The notes beneath the pieces are model-generated. The model saw only the letters and a list, made by a program, of their open reading frames with translations, did not search any database and was not told the origin of the DNA. The position numbers were made by a program, and so were the translations under genes. Positions 17,083 to 24,955 of a DNA stretch of 64,000 nt are shown here, in pieces (position 1 is the stretch's first letter; every line of letters begins with the position of its first letter). The DNA lies in assembly GCF_004135975.1 (NCBI RefSeq), contig NZ_CP026538.1, positions 1,674,001 through 1,738,000 on the forward strand, written 5' to 3'. The stretch comes from Solidesulfovibrio carbinolicus (GTDB lineage Bacteria > Desulfobacterota > Desulfovibrionia > Desulfovibrionales > Desulfovibrionaceae).

Positions 17083-18078
17083 ATGGAAGCCTCGATAGCT
17101 CAGACGTACGCGCGGCTGGGGGGCTTGACCCGGCAGCCGACGCCGCCAAAGCCTCACGGCGCCTCCCTGCTGCAGTGCGTGGATGCCGGAAGCGCGTATT
17201 GCCCATGCTATCTGGCCGAACTCGGCGAGTGCCTGGAATGTTCGATTCTGCGCGGGGAAAAGGAATGCCGCTGCCGTTGGCCCGGAATCTGCGTCCTGTC
17301 GCATCACGCTTGGCAGGGAGGAATAGGGACGCGTCGTCAGAGCGTGCGGGCGCCCATTGTCGATCGCAGGACGCTGCAGGAGGCTCTCGAAATCGTCAGC
17401 ATCCGGACAACGCCGAAGTTGGCCGGCGAACTGCGCCTGCCCGGCAGTTTCGTTTTTGTCCGGGGCGATGCGGCCGCCTTTTTCGACGCGCCCATGGCTG
17501 TCCTCCATGCTTCGCCCGAACAGGGAACGGTCACGTTCGCCTATGCCGTGCTCGGCCCCAAAACCCAACGGCTGTCGCGCTGCGGCGAGCACTTGTGGCT
17601 CCGCGGCCCCTATTGGAACGGTATCACCGGGCACCGGCACATTGAAGGCGTGCGGGGAGAGGCGTGCCTGGTTGTGGCTGGCGGCACGGCCCAGTCCCTT
17701 GCGCCCAACGTGGTCCGTTCGCTTCTGCGCCATGGCAACCGCGTGACTGTTGTGCTCGGCCGACCAGGCGCGCTTTTTTGCAATCCCTTTCTCCCCGCCG
17801 ACTCCCAAAGCCTGGATGTCGTGAAAATGCATTTCCCCGATGATCTGGCCTCCCTGGGACGTCTGATGCGTCAACTGGCTCCCAGTCTGCTTTTTTGCGG
17901 CGGGGGAGAATTGTTGCGAGGCATGGTTTCGTCGCTTGCCTCCACGCTATCCGCGCCCCCGGCCTTGGCTTGGGCGAACGGGTACCGGATGTGTTGCGGC
18001 GAAGGCGTCTGCGGCGCGTGCCTATCGGCAAACCAAGGACAACCCGTCAGACGGTGCAAGGCGTTATTCGATGCGTAA
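17083..18078 (+). CDS. PyrK-like Fe-S/FAD electron-transfer subunit with cysteine-rich N-terminus
   Basis: The product is 331 residues. Eight cysteines stand at 32, 40, 42, 50, 53, 62, 64 and 70 (AYCPCYLAELGECLECS, ECRCRWPGIC), an unusual metal-binding leader. The centre has the FAD/NAD-binding fold of ferredoxin reductases and PyrK (LPGSFVFVRGD, LVVAGGTAQSLAPNVVRSLL, LLFCGGGELLRG). The C-terminus has the PyrK [2Fe-2S] pattern C305-x4-C310-x2-C313-x11-C325. PyrK passes electrons from NADH to a flavoprotein partner. No pyrD is here, so the partner is probably the FAD oxidoreductase whose gene overlaps by eight bases. Reduction of an imported metal complex would fit. Confidence 0.75.
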   Translation: MEASIAQTYARLGGLTRQPTPPKPHGASLLQCVDAGSAYCPCYLAELGECLECSILRGEKECRCRWPGICVLSHHAWQGGIGTRRQSVRAPIVDRRTLQEALEIVSIRTTPKLAGELRLPGSFVFVRGDAAAFFDAPMAVLHASPEQGTVTFAYAVLGPKTQRLSRCGEHLWLRGPYWNGITGHRHIEGVRGEACLVVAGGTAQSLAPNVVRSLLRHGNRVTVVLGRPGALFCNPFLPADSQSLDVVKMHFPDDLASLGRLMRQLAPSLLFCGGGELLRGMVSSLASTLSAPPALAWANGYRMCCGEGVCGACLSANQGQPVRRCKALFDA

Positions 18079-19411
18079 CCGTTCGAAAAACAGGGACAAG
18101 GCCGTGCCCGGCACGGTCGTGGTCATCGGTGGCGGCTGGGGGGGATGCGCGGCGGCCGTGGCGGCACGCCAAGCCAATGCGGCCGAAGTCGTGCTCCTGG
18201 AACGCACGGATTTGCTGTTGGGCTGCGGCCTTGCCGGCGGCATTATGCGCAACAACGGCCGCCAGACGGCGGCCGAGGAACTCATCGCCCTGGGCGGCGG
18301 CACCCTGATCCAGGCGGCTGACAGCGTCAGCACCCATCGGGGCGTCGATTTTCCCGGGCATCGACACGCCAGCCTCTATTCGACCAGCAGGATCGAATCC
18401 GTGGTGCGGACACGTCTGCGGGAACAGGGAGTGACCCTGCGCATGCGCTCGCGGGTCACGGATATCGAAGCCGCACAGGGGACTGTCCAGGCCGTCGTCC
18501 TGCATGACGGCACGCGCATCGCGGGAGATGTCTTCATCGAGGCGACGGGGTCGGCCGGCCCCATGGGCAATTGCGTCCGCTTTGGCCACGGCTGCGCCAT
18601 GTGCGTTCTGCGGTGCCCGTCGTACGGCCCCCGGGTGAGCCTGACCGAGCGCCTGGGGTTGGCCGATTATGTGGGGATGCGGGCCGACGGGGGCGTCGGC
18701 TCCTTTTCCGGCTCCTGCGAGTTGCGCAAAGATTCCCTGGCCATGTTCCTGCGCCGGGAGCTTGAACGCTGCGGCGTCCTGGTCGTTCCCTTGCCGCCGG
18801 AACTGTCCCACGGCGAACTCCTGGCCCAGAAGTCGTGCCGCCAATATGCCTTGCCCCAATATGCCGGCAACCTCGTGCTGCTCGACACCGGCGCCATGGC
18901 CAAGCTCATGACGCCGTTTTTCCCCATCGACGAATTGCGCCGTTTGCCGGGATTTGAAGGGGCGGTCTTCGGGCAGGGATGCGGCCACGCCAATTCCGTG
19001 CGGTTTCTGTCCCGCGCCCCGCGCGATGCCGCGCTTCAGGTCCAGTCCTTCGAGAATCTGTTTTGCGCCGGTGAAAAGGCCGGTTTCTTCGTGGGCCATA
19101 CGGAAGCCATGGTCACCGGAACCCTGGCCGGCCACAACGCCGTTCGAAGGCTTCGAGGAGTCGAGTCTGTCGTGCTGCCCCATACATTGGCCTGCGGGGA
19201 CATTCTCGCCGCCGAGCAGGAGGGGCTCAACGCCCAGGACTGCTTGGCCAAACGCTATACATTCTCGGGAGGTGAATACTTTGAACGCATGCAAGCCAAG
19301 TCACTGTATGTGGCGGACCCGGAGCCTGTTGTCGCCCGGGTCCGCCGCGAGGGTCTGGAAGGGCTTTTCGCCCCCAAGACCGTAACACCCGTGACAAGGA
19401 GAAGGACATGA
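18071..19411 (+). CDS. FAD-dependent oxidoreductase
   Basis: The product is 446 residues. The N-terminal dinucleotide-binding motif VVVIGGGWGGCAAAVAARQA binds FAD, and the C-terminal FCAGEKAGFFVGHTEAMVTGTLAGHNAVR closes the FAD site, as in the GidA/FAD_oxidored group. A cysteine pair region (HGCAMCVLRCPSYGP) could be redox active. The ATG at 18071 overlaps the PyrK-like gene by eight bases, suggesting a complex in which PyrK-like feeds electrons to this enzyme. The next gene overlaps by four bases. The substrate is unknown; the imported ligand of the locus is the obvious candidate. Confidence 0.8.
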   Translation: MRNRSKNRDKAVPGTVVVIGGGWGGCAAAVAARQANAAEVVLLERTDLLLGCGLAGGIMRNNGRQTAAEELIALGGGTLIQAADSVSTHRGVDFPGHRHASLYSTSRIESVVRTRLREQGVTLRMRSRVTDIEAAQGTVQAVVLHDGTRIAGDVFIEATGSAGPMGNCVRFGHGCAMCVLRCPSYGPRVSLTERLGLADYVGMRADGGVGSFSGSCELRKDSLAMFLRRELERCGVLVVPLPPELSHGELLAQKSCRQYALPQYAGNLVLLDTGAMAKLMTPFFPIDELRRLPGFEGAVFGQGCGHANSVRFLSRAPRDAALQVQSFENLFCAGEKAGFFVGHTEAMVTGTLAGHNAVRRLRGVESVVLPHTLACGDILAAEQEGLNAQDCLAKRYTFSGGEYFERMQAKSLYVADPEPVVARVRREGLEGLFAPKTVTPVTRRRT

Positions 19412-20502
19412 AAAACGGCACCCCACACGTCAAACGATGCTTTTTCGGATGCAATTCCGCCGAGGGATTCCGAACATTTTTCGATTTTCTGCCACGTCTG
19501 GACAACGCCAGAATCATCATCGTCAAGGGAGGACCGGGGACCGGCAAGTCCACATTCATCGGCTCTGTGGGCAAGGCCTTTGCGGACCAGGGTTATGACC
19601 TGGAATACCAGCATTGTTCCCTTGACCCGCAGTCTTACGACGCCGTCGTCATCCCGGATATTCGAGCCGTGGTGGTGGCCGCCACCGGGCATCATGTTTT
19701 CGACCCCCGCAACCCCGGGGCCGTGGATGAGATCCTCAACCTCGGGGAGTATTGGGACGCCGATGCCATTCGTCCAAATCGTCGGGAAATCATTGCCATA
19801 AATGAGGCTTCCGACCGGAAGTTCCACAAGGTCTATCGGCTGCTCAAGGCCGCCCGTCTGCTGCTTGGCAACGTCGAAGAAGTGTACGTGGAGAGGCGGG
19901 ATCCCAGGGAAATGGACAGGGTCGTCAAGGGCATCGTCACCTTTCTCCCGGAAGCGGGCAGCTCCGGGGAATATGGCGCGGCGCGGCATGCCTTTATTTC
20001 GTCGATCACCCCTTCCGGCGAGATCCACAACGTGACCACCGTGCTGCGGCCGGACACGCAAGTCGTGGCACTCCGAGGGGAACCTGGTTCCGGCCGTTCC
20101 CTGGTCCTGGAAAAAGTCGGAGAAGAGGCCCGACTGCGGGGACTCGATGTGGAGTTCTATCATCGTCCCCTGGACCCGGGCCTGCTCGACCATCTGTACC
20201 TGCCGCGTCCTGATCTGCTCGTGACGACGCAACCGGAGGCCTTGTCCGAGGTGCAGCCGCAAGCTGTTTTTGATCTGGGAGACCACAACGTCGGCGATCA
20301 TGGTGCTCGTAATGCCGATCTCATCGCGGACAAGGCCCGTTATGGGGAAATGCTAGTGGAGGTCGTGGCTGTTTTGGCGGACGCGAAAGCGACGCACGAA
20401 CAATTGGAACGTTATTACGTCCCCAACATGGATTTCGATAGGGTCGACAAGCGGCTACGCCACACGGTGGAAGAGTTGCTGCGACATGCGGCAGCGGCCT
20501 AG
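19408..20502 (+). CDS. PRK06851-like tandem P-loop protein
   Basis: The product is 364 residues built of two similar P-loop halves. The first Walker A is intact at 41-49 (GGPGTGKST). The second, at about 224-231 (GEPGSGRS), has Arg in place of the essential Lys, so it probably does not hydrolyse ATP. Each half continues with similar strings (YDLEYQHCSLDPQSYD versus LDVEFYHRPLDPGLLD), which supports an internal duplication. I recognise the overall pattern as the PRK06851 family of unknown function. It overlaps the FAD oxidoreductase by four bases. A chaperone or regulatory ATPase role for the redox pair is inference. Confidence 0.7.
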   Translation: MKNGTPHVKRCFFGCNSAEGFRTFFDFLPRLDNARIIIVKGGPGTGKSTFIGSVGKAFADQGYDLEYQHCSLDPQSYDAVVIPDIRAVVVAATGHHVFDPRNPGAVDEILNLGEYWDADAIRPNRREIIAINEASDRKFHKVYRLLKAARLLLGNVEEVYVERRDPREMDRVVKGIVTFLPEAGSSGEYGAARHAFISSITPSGEIHNVTTVLRPDTQVVALRGEPGSGRSLVLEKVGEEARLRGLDVEFYHRPLDPGLLDHLYLPRPDLLVTTQPEALSEVQPQAVFDLGDHNVGDHGARNADLIADKARYGEMLVEVVAVLADAKATHEQLERYYVPNMDFDRVDKRLRHTVEELLRHAAAA

Positions 20503-20543
20503 TTTCGTGTCATCCTGTGGACGGGAGAAGGAGAGCTACCCAT

Positions 20544-21251
20544 ATGCCGCAGACAAGCCTGAAAAAACGCGTCGAGGTTTTCGAGTCGTGGACCGCGACC
20601 TACAACGACAGCATCGTCGCGCTCATGCAGCGCAAATTCGGCATGGACTACCGAGACGCCATTCGTGGCGTGGTGACCTTGGCCCATCCGGCCCCGGGGG
20701 AGAACATCCTCGACGTGGCCACAGGCACCGGCACCGTGGCCATCGCCCTGGCGGAAGCCGCCGAGGGTGATTGCCATATCACCGGAATCGACATCACCGC
20801 AGCCATGATCGAGGCCGCGCGCAAGAACGTGGCCGAACGCGGCATGGAGCCGGTCTTCACCTTCCAGGAGGCTTCGGCTGAGGATCTGCCGTTTGCCGCC
20901 GACACCTTCGATCTCGTGACCAGTTCCCTGGCTTTGCACCACACCAACGTGCTCAAAGTGCTGCGGGAAGTGCGCCGCGTACTGCGGCCCGGCGGTCGGG
21001 CCGTCATCGCCGACGTGACCGCGAACCGATCCTGGCGGGGCATGCTTGGCCCGATGGCTCGGGTTTTCGACCAGATGTACATGTTCGGAACCGAATCCAA
21101 CGATCTTTTCTGCGAGTTCCACACCAGCGGCGAATGGCGCAGGCTCATGCGTGAGGCCGGTTTCAAGGAAACGCTCATGGACTTTCACGAGCCCAAGCAT
21201 TTTTTCAGCCGGGGCATCGCCGTGACTCGCGGCATCAAGCCGATCAATTGA
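20544..21251 (+). CDS. UbiE-like class I SAM methyltransferase
   Basis: The product is 235 residues. Motif I is LDVATGTGTVAIAL, followed by GIDITAAMIEAARKN, the acidic GIDIT ribose contact, EDLPFAADTFDLVTSSLALHH and VRRVLRPGGRAVIADV, the complete UbiE/COQ5-like pattern. A GGAG site precedes the ATG at 20544. It lies 41 bases after the PRK06851-like gene and is the second methyltransferase of the locus. A menaquinone UbiE role is less likely given its neighbours, but cannot be excluded. Confidence 0.8.
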   Translation: MPQTSLKKRVEVFESWTATYNDSIVALMQRKFGMDYRDAIRGVVTLAHPAPGENILDVATGTGTVAIALAEAAEGDCHITGIDITAAMIEAARKNVAERGMEPVFTFQEASAEDLPFAADTFDLVTSSLALHHTNVLKVLREVRRVLRPGGRAVIADVTANRSWRGMLGPMARVFDQMYMFGTESNDLFCEFHTSGEWRRLMREAGFKETLMDFHEPKHFFSRGIAVTRGIKPIN

Positions 21252-21257
21252 TCCGCA

Positions 21258-21300
21258 CGCGATTCGGCCGAAGGCTCTGACAGCGCCCGGCCGAATCGCG
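21258..21300 (+). terminator. Perfect 13-bp hairpin between the redox genes and exbB
   Basis: CGCGATTCGGCCG at 21258-21270 is exactly inverted at 21288-21300. No T run follows, so it may be a Rho-assisted or partial terminator, or an mRNA stabiliser that lowers expression of exbBD-tonB relative to the upstream genes. Confidence 0.5.
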
Positions 21301-21352
21301 CCAAGACGAAGCATGGCTCGCACGTTGGCGGGTATCTAGAGGAGCGTTCGGC

Positions 21353-22060
21353 ATGGACAGTAGTATGTTGCAGGCATTTTTCGGGGCCACAGGGGTGGCC
21401 AAGGCCGTGCTGGCCCTGTTGGTGTTGATGTCGGTCGCCAGTTGGGCCGTAATGTACGGAAAATGGCGAAGTCTGGTTGCGGCCAGGCGCGGTGTTTCGC
21501 GCCTCACTGACCAGGTGCTAGAGGCTTCTTCGCTTGCCGAGGCCGCGGAAGCAATAGACGTTTTGGCCGGCCCCTCGCTCAAAAGGATGGCCTCGTTGGG
21601 ATTTAAGGAGTTTACACGGCTTTCCCTGTCCGGAGACGCCGAAAAACTCGTCGCCGACAACGTCCGCCGGATCCTGCGCCACGGCATTGCCGAGGAGATA
21701 CGCGGCCTCTCACGGGCCTTGCCGTTTCTGGCCATTGCGGCCAACTCCGCGCCCTTTATCGGCCTGTTCGGCACAGTATGGGGCATCATGCATTCCTTTC
21801 ATGCCATCGGACAGATGAAATCCGCCTCCCTGGCCACTGTGGCCCCCGGAATTTCCGAGGCGCTCATCGCCACGGCCGTGGGCCTGGCCGTGGCCATCCC
21901 GGCCAGCGTCGCCTACAACATGTTTTTGGGAATGATCGAATCCCTTGAAAGCCAGTACATCAGTTTCGCGGGGCTTCTGCTCAACCGGCTTCGCCATGAC
22001 GCCTGCACCTACCCGCAGGGCATGGAGCTCCCACCTCTGCGAAAGCAGGTGTGTTCATGA
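21353..22060 (+). CDS. exbB: ExbB/TolQ-type proton channel subunit
   Basis: This 235-residue MotA/TolQ/ExbB protein has three membrane segments: one near residues 12-35 ([21 protein letters not shown]), one around [17 protein letters not shown], and one around [24 protein letters not shown]. The [13 protein letters not shown] signature is typical. With ExbD it converts proton motive force into movement of TonB. An AGAGGAG site precedes the ATG. The start of exbD overlaps its stop (ATGA). Confidence 0.93.
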   Translation: MDSSMLQAFFGATGVAKAVLALLVLMSVASWAVMYGKWRSLVAARRGVSRLTDQVLEASSLAEAAEAIDVLAGPSLKRMASLGFKEFTRLSLSGDAEKLVADNVRRILRHGIAEEIRGLSRALPFLAIAANSAPFIGLFGTVWGIMHSFHAIGQMKSASLATVAPGISEALIATAVGLAVAIPASVAYNMFLGMIESLESQYISFAGLLLNRLRHDACTYPQGMELPPLRKQVCS

Positions 22061-22473
22061 ACGCCGGGGGCAGAGGGAAACGCTACTCCTCCGACATCAA
22101 TGTCACGCCTTTTGTCGATGTCATGCTGGTCTTGCTCATCATCTTCATGGTCACCGCACCCATGATGACCGAGGGCCTGGATGTCGACCTGCCTCGAACA
22201 AAAGCCGTGGAGGCTTTGCCTGTCGACGACGACCACATCATCGTCGGAGTCGACCCGAAGGGGACGGTCTTTCTCGACGAGCAAAGCGTATCTCTGGAGG
22301 ATTTGACGGACAGGTTACGCGGACAGGCGTTCTCGGGGCGCAAGGAGGTGTTTTTGCGGGCCGACAGGACCGTGCCGTACGGGACGATCGTCGATGTCAT
22401 GGGGCGCATCCGTGAGGCCGGCATTGATCGTTTTGGCGTGGTGGCCGAACGGCCGGACGAGGGAGGCCGGTAG
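22057..22473 (+). CDS. exbD: ExbD/TolR-type subunit
   Basis: The product is 138 residues with one N-terminal membrane helix ([18 protein letters not shown]). It includes the conserved proton-path Asp in [13 protein letters not shown], followed by the periplasmic ExbD domain ([25 protein letters not shown]). The ATG at 22057 overlaps the exbB stop. It is the energy-coupling partner of ExbB and TonB for the receptor in this locus. Confidence 0.93.
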   Translation: MNAGGRGKRYSSDINVTPFVDVMLVLLIIFMVTAPMMTEGLDVDLPRTKAVEALPVDDDHIIVGVDPKGTVFLDEQSVSLEDLTDRLRGQAFSGRKEVFLRADRTVPYGTIVDVMGRIREAGIDRFGVVAERPDEGGR

Positions 22474-22475
22474 TT

Positions 22476-23228
22476 GTGCGAAACGTCGATATTTTCGTAT
22501 CCGTGTCAGGCCATGCGGCGTGCGTGGCGCTCCTGCTTCTGTGGCCGGCGGCGCAACCGGCTCCCCAGCCGAAGACGTTCAGCCTGGGGGTGGTGGAACT
22601 GGTCCGCCCCAGGACTGTCGCCCCCCCTGCCTCGCCAGTTGCGGCGCAGCCGGCCGCTTCGGCCCCGGAACCACCCGCTCCCGTCACCTCTGCGCAGCCT
22701 GTGGCCGCGCCGCCCCAAGCCCCAGCCGCTACGGCCCGTCCTGCGCCGATCATCGCCAAAAACATCAGCCCGAAAAAACGGCCAATAGCATCATCGACGA
22801 AACCTTCGCCTCCGAGTCCGGTTGTCTCAACCGCCTCAGAACAGGCTCAATCGAGCGCCACGCCGGAGTCTTCCGGCCCAGGAGGCGAAACGGGCAAGAG
22901 CGCTGCCCCCTCCCGAATCATCGGGGGGATGGGGGTCTACGACGCCGAGGTCGTGGACATACCGCCTAAAATCGTCAGCAGGGAACTTCCGCAATACCCA
23001 CCAAACGCCAGACGCCTGCACCTGGAAGGGACGGTGCTCGTAAGCATGGTCATCGATATCCAGGGAAAGCCGCGCCACTGCACTATCCGTAAGGCAGTGC
23101 CGGAAGGTGTTTTCGAGGAATCGGCCCTGGCTGCCGCAAACAGCTATCGGTTCGTTCCGGGGAAAGTCGGCGGGCAAGATGTCGCTACTCTTGTTGTCGT
23201 ACCTTTTCATTTTACAATGACGAATTAG
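22476..23228 (+). CDS. tonB: TonB energy-transducing protein
   Basis: The product is 250 residues, starting at a GTG two bases after exbD. An N-terminal anchor helix (VSVSGHAACVALLLLWPA) is followed by a long Pro/Ala-rich periplasmic spacer to about residue 150. The C-terminal TonB domain comes last (LPQYPPNARRLHLEGTVLVSMVIDIQGKPRHCTIRKAVP, ALAAANSYRFVPGKV). It links the ExbB-ExbD motor to the TonB box of the receptor. Having a private exbB-exbD-tonB set in the locus suggests the receptor has a dedicated energiser. Confidence 0.93.
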   Translation: MRNVDIFVSVSGHAACVALLLLWPAAQPAPQPKTFSLGVVELVRPRTVAPPASPVAAQPAASAPEPPAPVTSAQPVAAPPQAPAATARPAPIIAKNISPKKRPIASSTKPSPPSPVVSTASEQAQSSATPESSGPGGETGKSAAPSRIIGGMGVYDAEVVDIPPKIVSRELPQYPPNARRLHLEGTVLVSMVIDIQGKPRHCTIRKAVPEGVFEESALAAANSYRFVPGKVGGQDVATLVVVPFHFTMTN

Positions 23229-23408
23229 CCTTTACTGGAGGAAATATTTTTACATTCTGCAGCCGTTCTCAGTTTTTTTCCTCGGGGTGATTGCCGGAAC
23301 TGCCCTGGACCGGTGAATCGCTGTGGTGACGCTGGAAAAAACTCGCCTGGAACGAGTAAACCCCCGGCTCTGCCGGGGGACTCACAAAGTTTGACAGTTC
23401 CGGGAATC

Positions 23409-23459
23409 GGAAGCCTCCATCGCTTGAACCGCTCAAAGTTCAAACAGACGGAGGCTTCC
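23409..23459 (+). promoter_or_regulatory. Hairpin shielding the transposase start
   Basis: GGAAGCCTCC at 23409-23418 is exactly inverted at 23450-23459, directly before the GTG start, with an inner TTGAAC/GTTCAA pair. It would bury the GGAGG ribosome binding site. IS200 is known to limit its own transposase translation through such a 5' hairpin. Confidence 0.6.
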
Positions 23460-23460
23460 C

Positions 23461-23889
23461 GTGAACGACTACGAAAGCCTAAGCCACTCGGTATGGGACT
23501 GCAAGTGCCACGTGGTTTGGATCCCAAAGTGCCGCAAGAAGGTTCTGCATGGCCAACTACGCGTGCATATGGGTGAAATTTAGAGGGAACTGGCCCGGCA
23601 GAAGGAGAGTAGGGTGGTCGAGGGGCACCTTATGCCTGACCACGTGCACATGCTCACCTCCATCCCTCCAAAATATGCAGTCGCTTCTGTTGTTGGTTTC
23701 GTCAAAGGGGAAAGTGCGATTCACATAGCAAGAAGTTCTATTGGGCGACGAAGGAACTTCGTGGGACAGAACTTTTGGGCGCGAGGCTACTTCGTTTCAA
23801 CCGTCGGCCTGGATGAGGCTCTTGTTCGTGAGTACATCAGAAAGCAAGAGCATGAAAACCATAGACTCGATCAGCTCAAATTGATGTAG
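23461..23889 (+). pseudogene. IS200/IS605 TnpA transposase with in-frame stop
   Basis: From the GTG at 23461 the frame reads as a TnpA protein, with HSVWDCKCHVVWIPKCRKK in the first part. Codon 41 is TAG (23581-23583), between MGEI and RELARQKE, where related proteins have a sense codon. After it the frame stays intact, with the HUH motif (MPDHVHML) and the catalytic tyrosine region (EALVREYIRKQEHEN). A single base change would explain the stop. An internal restart at 23614 would still include the HUH motif but lacks the N-terminal strand, so activity is unlikely. Confidence 0.8.
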
Positions 23890-24004
23890 CGGTTGCCGCC
23901 TTCAGGCGGCTCCAGTTCTCACCGCTTTGAGCGGTTAACTGCCTTGCATGCCCCCGGCTTTGCCGGGGGTAGCTGACTGTTTTCCCATCCAGATGACGGG
24001 CAGA

Positions 24005-24784
24005 CTAGGGTTTCGCCTGGATGAGATTGTTGATCTTGCAGGCCGCGCAGGCCGCGCCGAAGCCGTTGTCGATGTTGACCACCGTCACGCCGCTGGCGCA
24101 GGAGGTGAGCATCCCCAGAAGCGCCGCAACCCCGGAAAAGGCCGCGCCGTAACCCACCGACGTCGGCACCGCGATGATGGGCTGGGACAAAAGCCCGCCA
24201 ATGACGCTGGCCAAGGCCCCCTCCATGCCCGCCGCCACGATGACCACCCGGGCGCGGCGGATGTCGGACAGCTTGTCCAAAAGCCGGTGGATGCCGGCCA
24301 CGCCAACGTCCGACACCACAAAGGCCCGGCTGCCAAGCATATGGCAGGTTTCGCGCGCCTCCTCGGCCACGGGCAGATCGGACGTGCCGGCGGTCACGAT
24401 GGCGATCTCCCCATCCTTGTAGGTGATTTCGCCGCGCGTCAGCGTCAGGGTGCGCCCCAGGGCGTTGTAGCGCGCTTGGGGGCACAGCCCGATGACATGG
24501 GCCGCCGTCTCGGGCGACACCCGCGTGGCCAACACGTTGGCATGTTCGCGCAGGCGCAGGAAAATCTCGCCCACCTGCTGCGGCGTCTTGCCCTCGGCGT
24601 AGATAACCTCGGGAAAGCCGTTTCTAAGCGACCGGTGCAGGTCGAGCTTGGTGTGGCCCATGTCCAGAAAGGGCAGGTCGCGTAGGCGGGAAAGCCCGTC
24701 GTCCACGCTCAGGCCGCCGTCGCGGATGTCGTTTAAAAGCGCCCGCAGGGTCTCGTTAGCGTCCATATATTCGTATCTTTGCAT
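24005..24784 (-). CDS. larB: LarB, NPN cofactor biosynthesis carboxylase/hydrolase
   Basis: The product is 259 residues. The N-terminal region (FLDMGHTKLDLHRSLRNGFPEVIYAEGKT) and the PurE-like C-terminal domain (GTSDLPVAEEARETCHMLG, VVIVAAGMEGALASVIGGL, VPTSVGYGA) are diagnostic for LarB. LarB carboxylates the pyridinium ring of nicotinic acid adenine dinucleotide and hydrolyses the phosphoanhydride, the first step of the nickel-pincer cofactor. The start is the ATG at 24784 or at 24766; neither has a strong ribosome binding site. It lies 171 bases after larE on the same strand and completes the larC-larE-larB set. Confidence 0.92.
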   Translation of the reverse strand: MQRYEYMDANETLRALLNDIRDGGLSVDDGLSRLRDLPFLDMGHTKLDLHRSLRNGFPEVIYAEGKTPQQVGEIFLRLREHANVLATRVSPETAAHVIGLCPQARYNALGRTLTLTRGEITYKDGEIAIVTAGTSDLPVAEEARETCHMLGSRAFVVSDVGVAGIHRLLDKLSDIRRARVVIVAAGMEGALASVIGGLLSQPIIAVPTSVGYGAAFSGVAALLGMLTSCASGVTVVNIDNGFGAACAACKINNLIQAKP

Positions 24785-24955
24785 CCGGCGCGGCCTGGTC
24801 GAAAAGACCGCGCGGCGCGGGTTTCAGCGGTTGCCGATGTTGACCGGACCGGCCGATGGCCCGGCTGGTTCGTAAGCGTCGTGACGCTGGCCTTGATGGT
24901 CCTCCCTCCGGGGGCCGATGCGTCCGTTCGGCGGAGGCGGCCGGCCGGGCGCTGG

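Larger units (their letters stand above)
23361..23969 (+). mobile_element. Decayed IS200/IS605-type insertion sequence
   Basis: The element is bounded by near-identical hairpins, CCCCCGGCTCTGCCGGGGG at 23361-23379 and CCCCCGGCTTTGCCGGGGG at 23951-23969, the palindromic ends expected for HUH single-strand transposition. It encodes a Y1 transposase gene with a nonsense codon. Further hairpins lie at 23895-23910 (GCCGCC/GGCGGC) and 23921-23935 (ACCGCT/AGCGGT). The exact cleavage sites, just outside the hairpins, cannot be fixed. Confidence 0.8.

Noticed and set aside
23614-23889. Short transposase gene as a functional small protein
   Set aside because: It is the downstream part of the interrupted TnpA; the N-terminal strand is missing, so it was annotated as a pseudogene.
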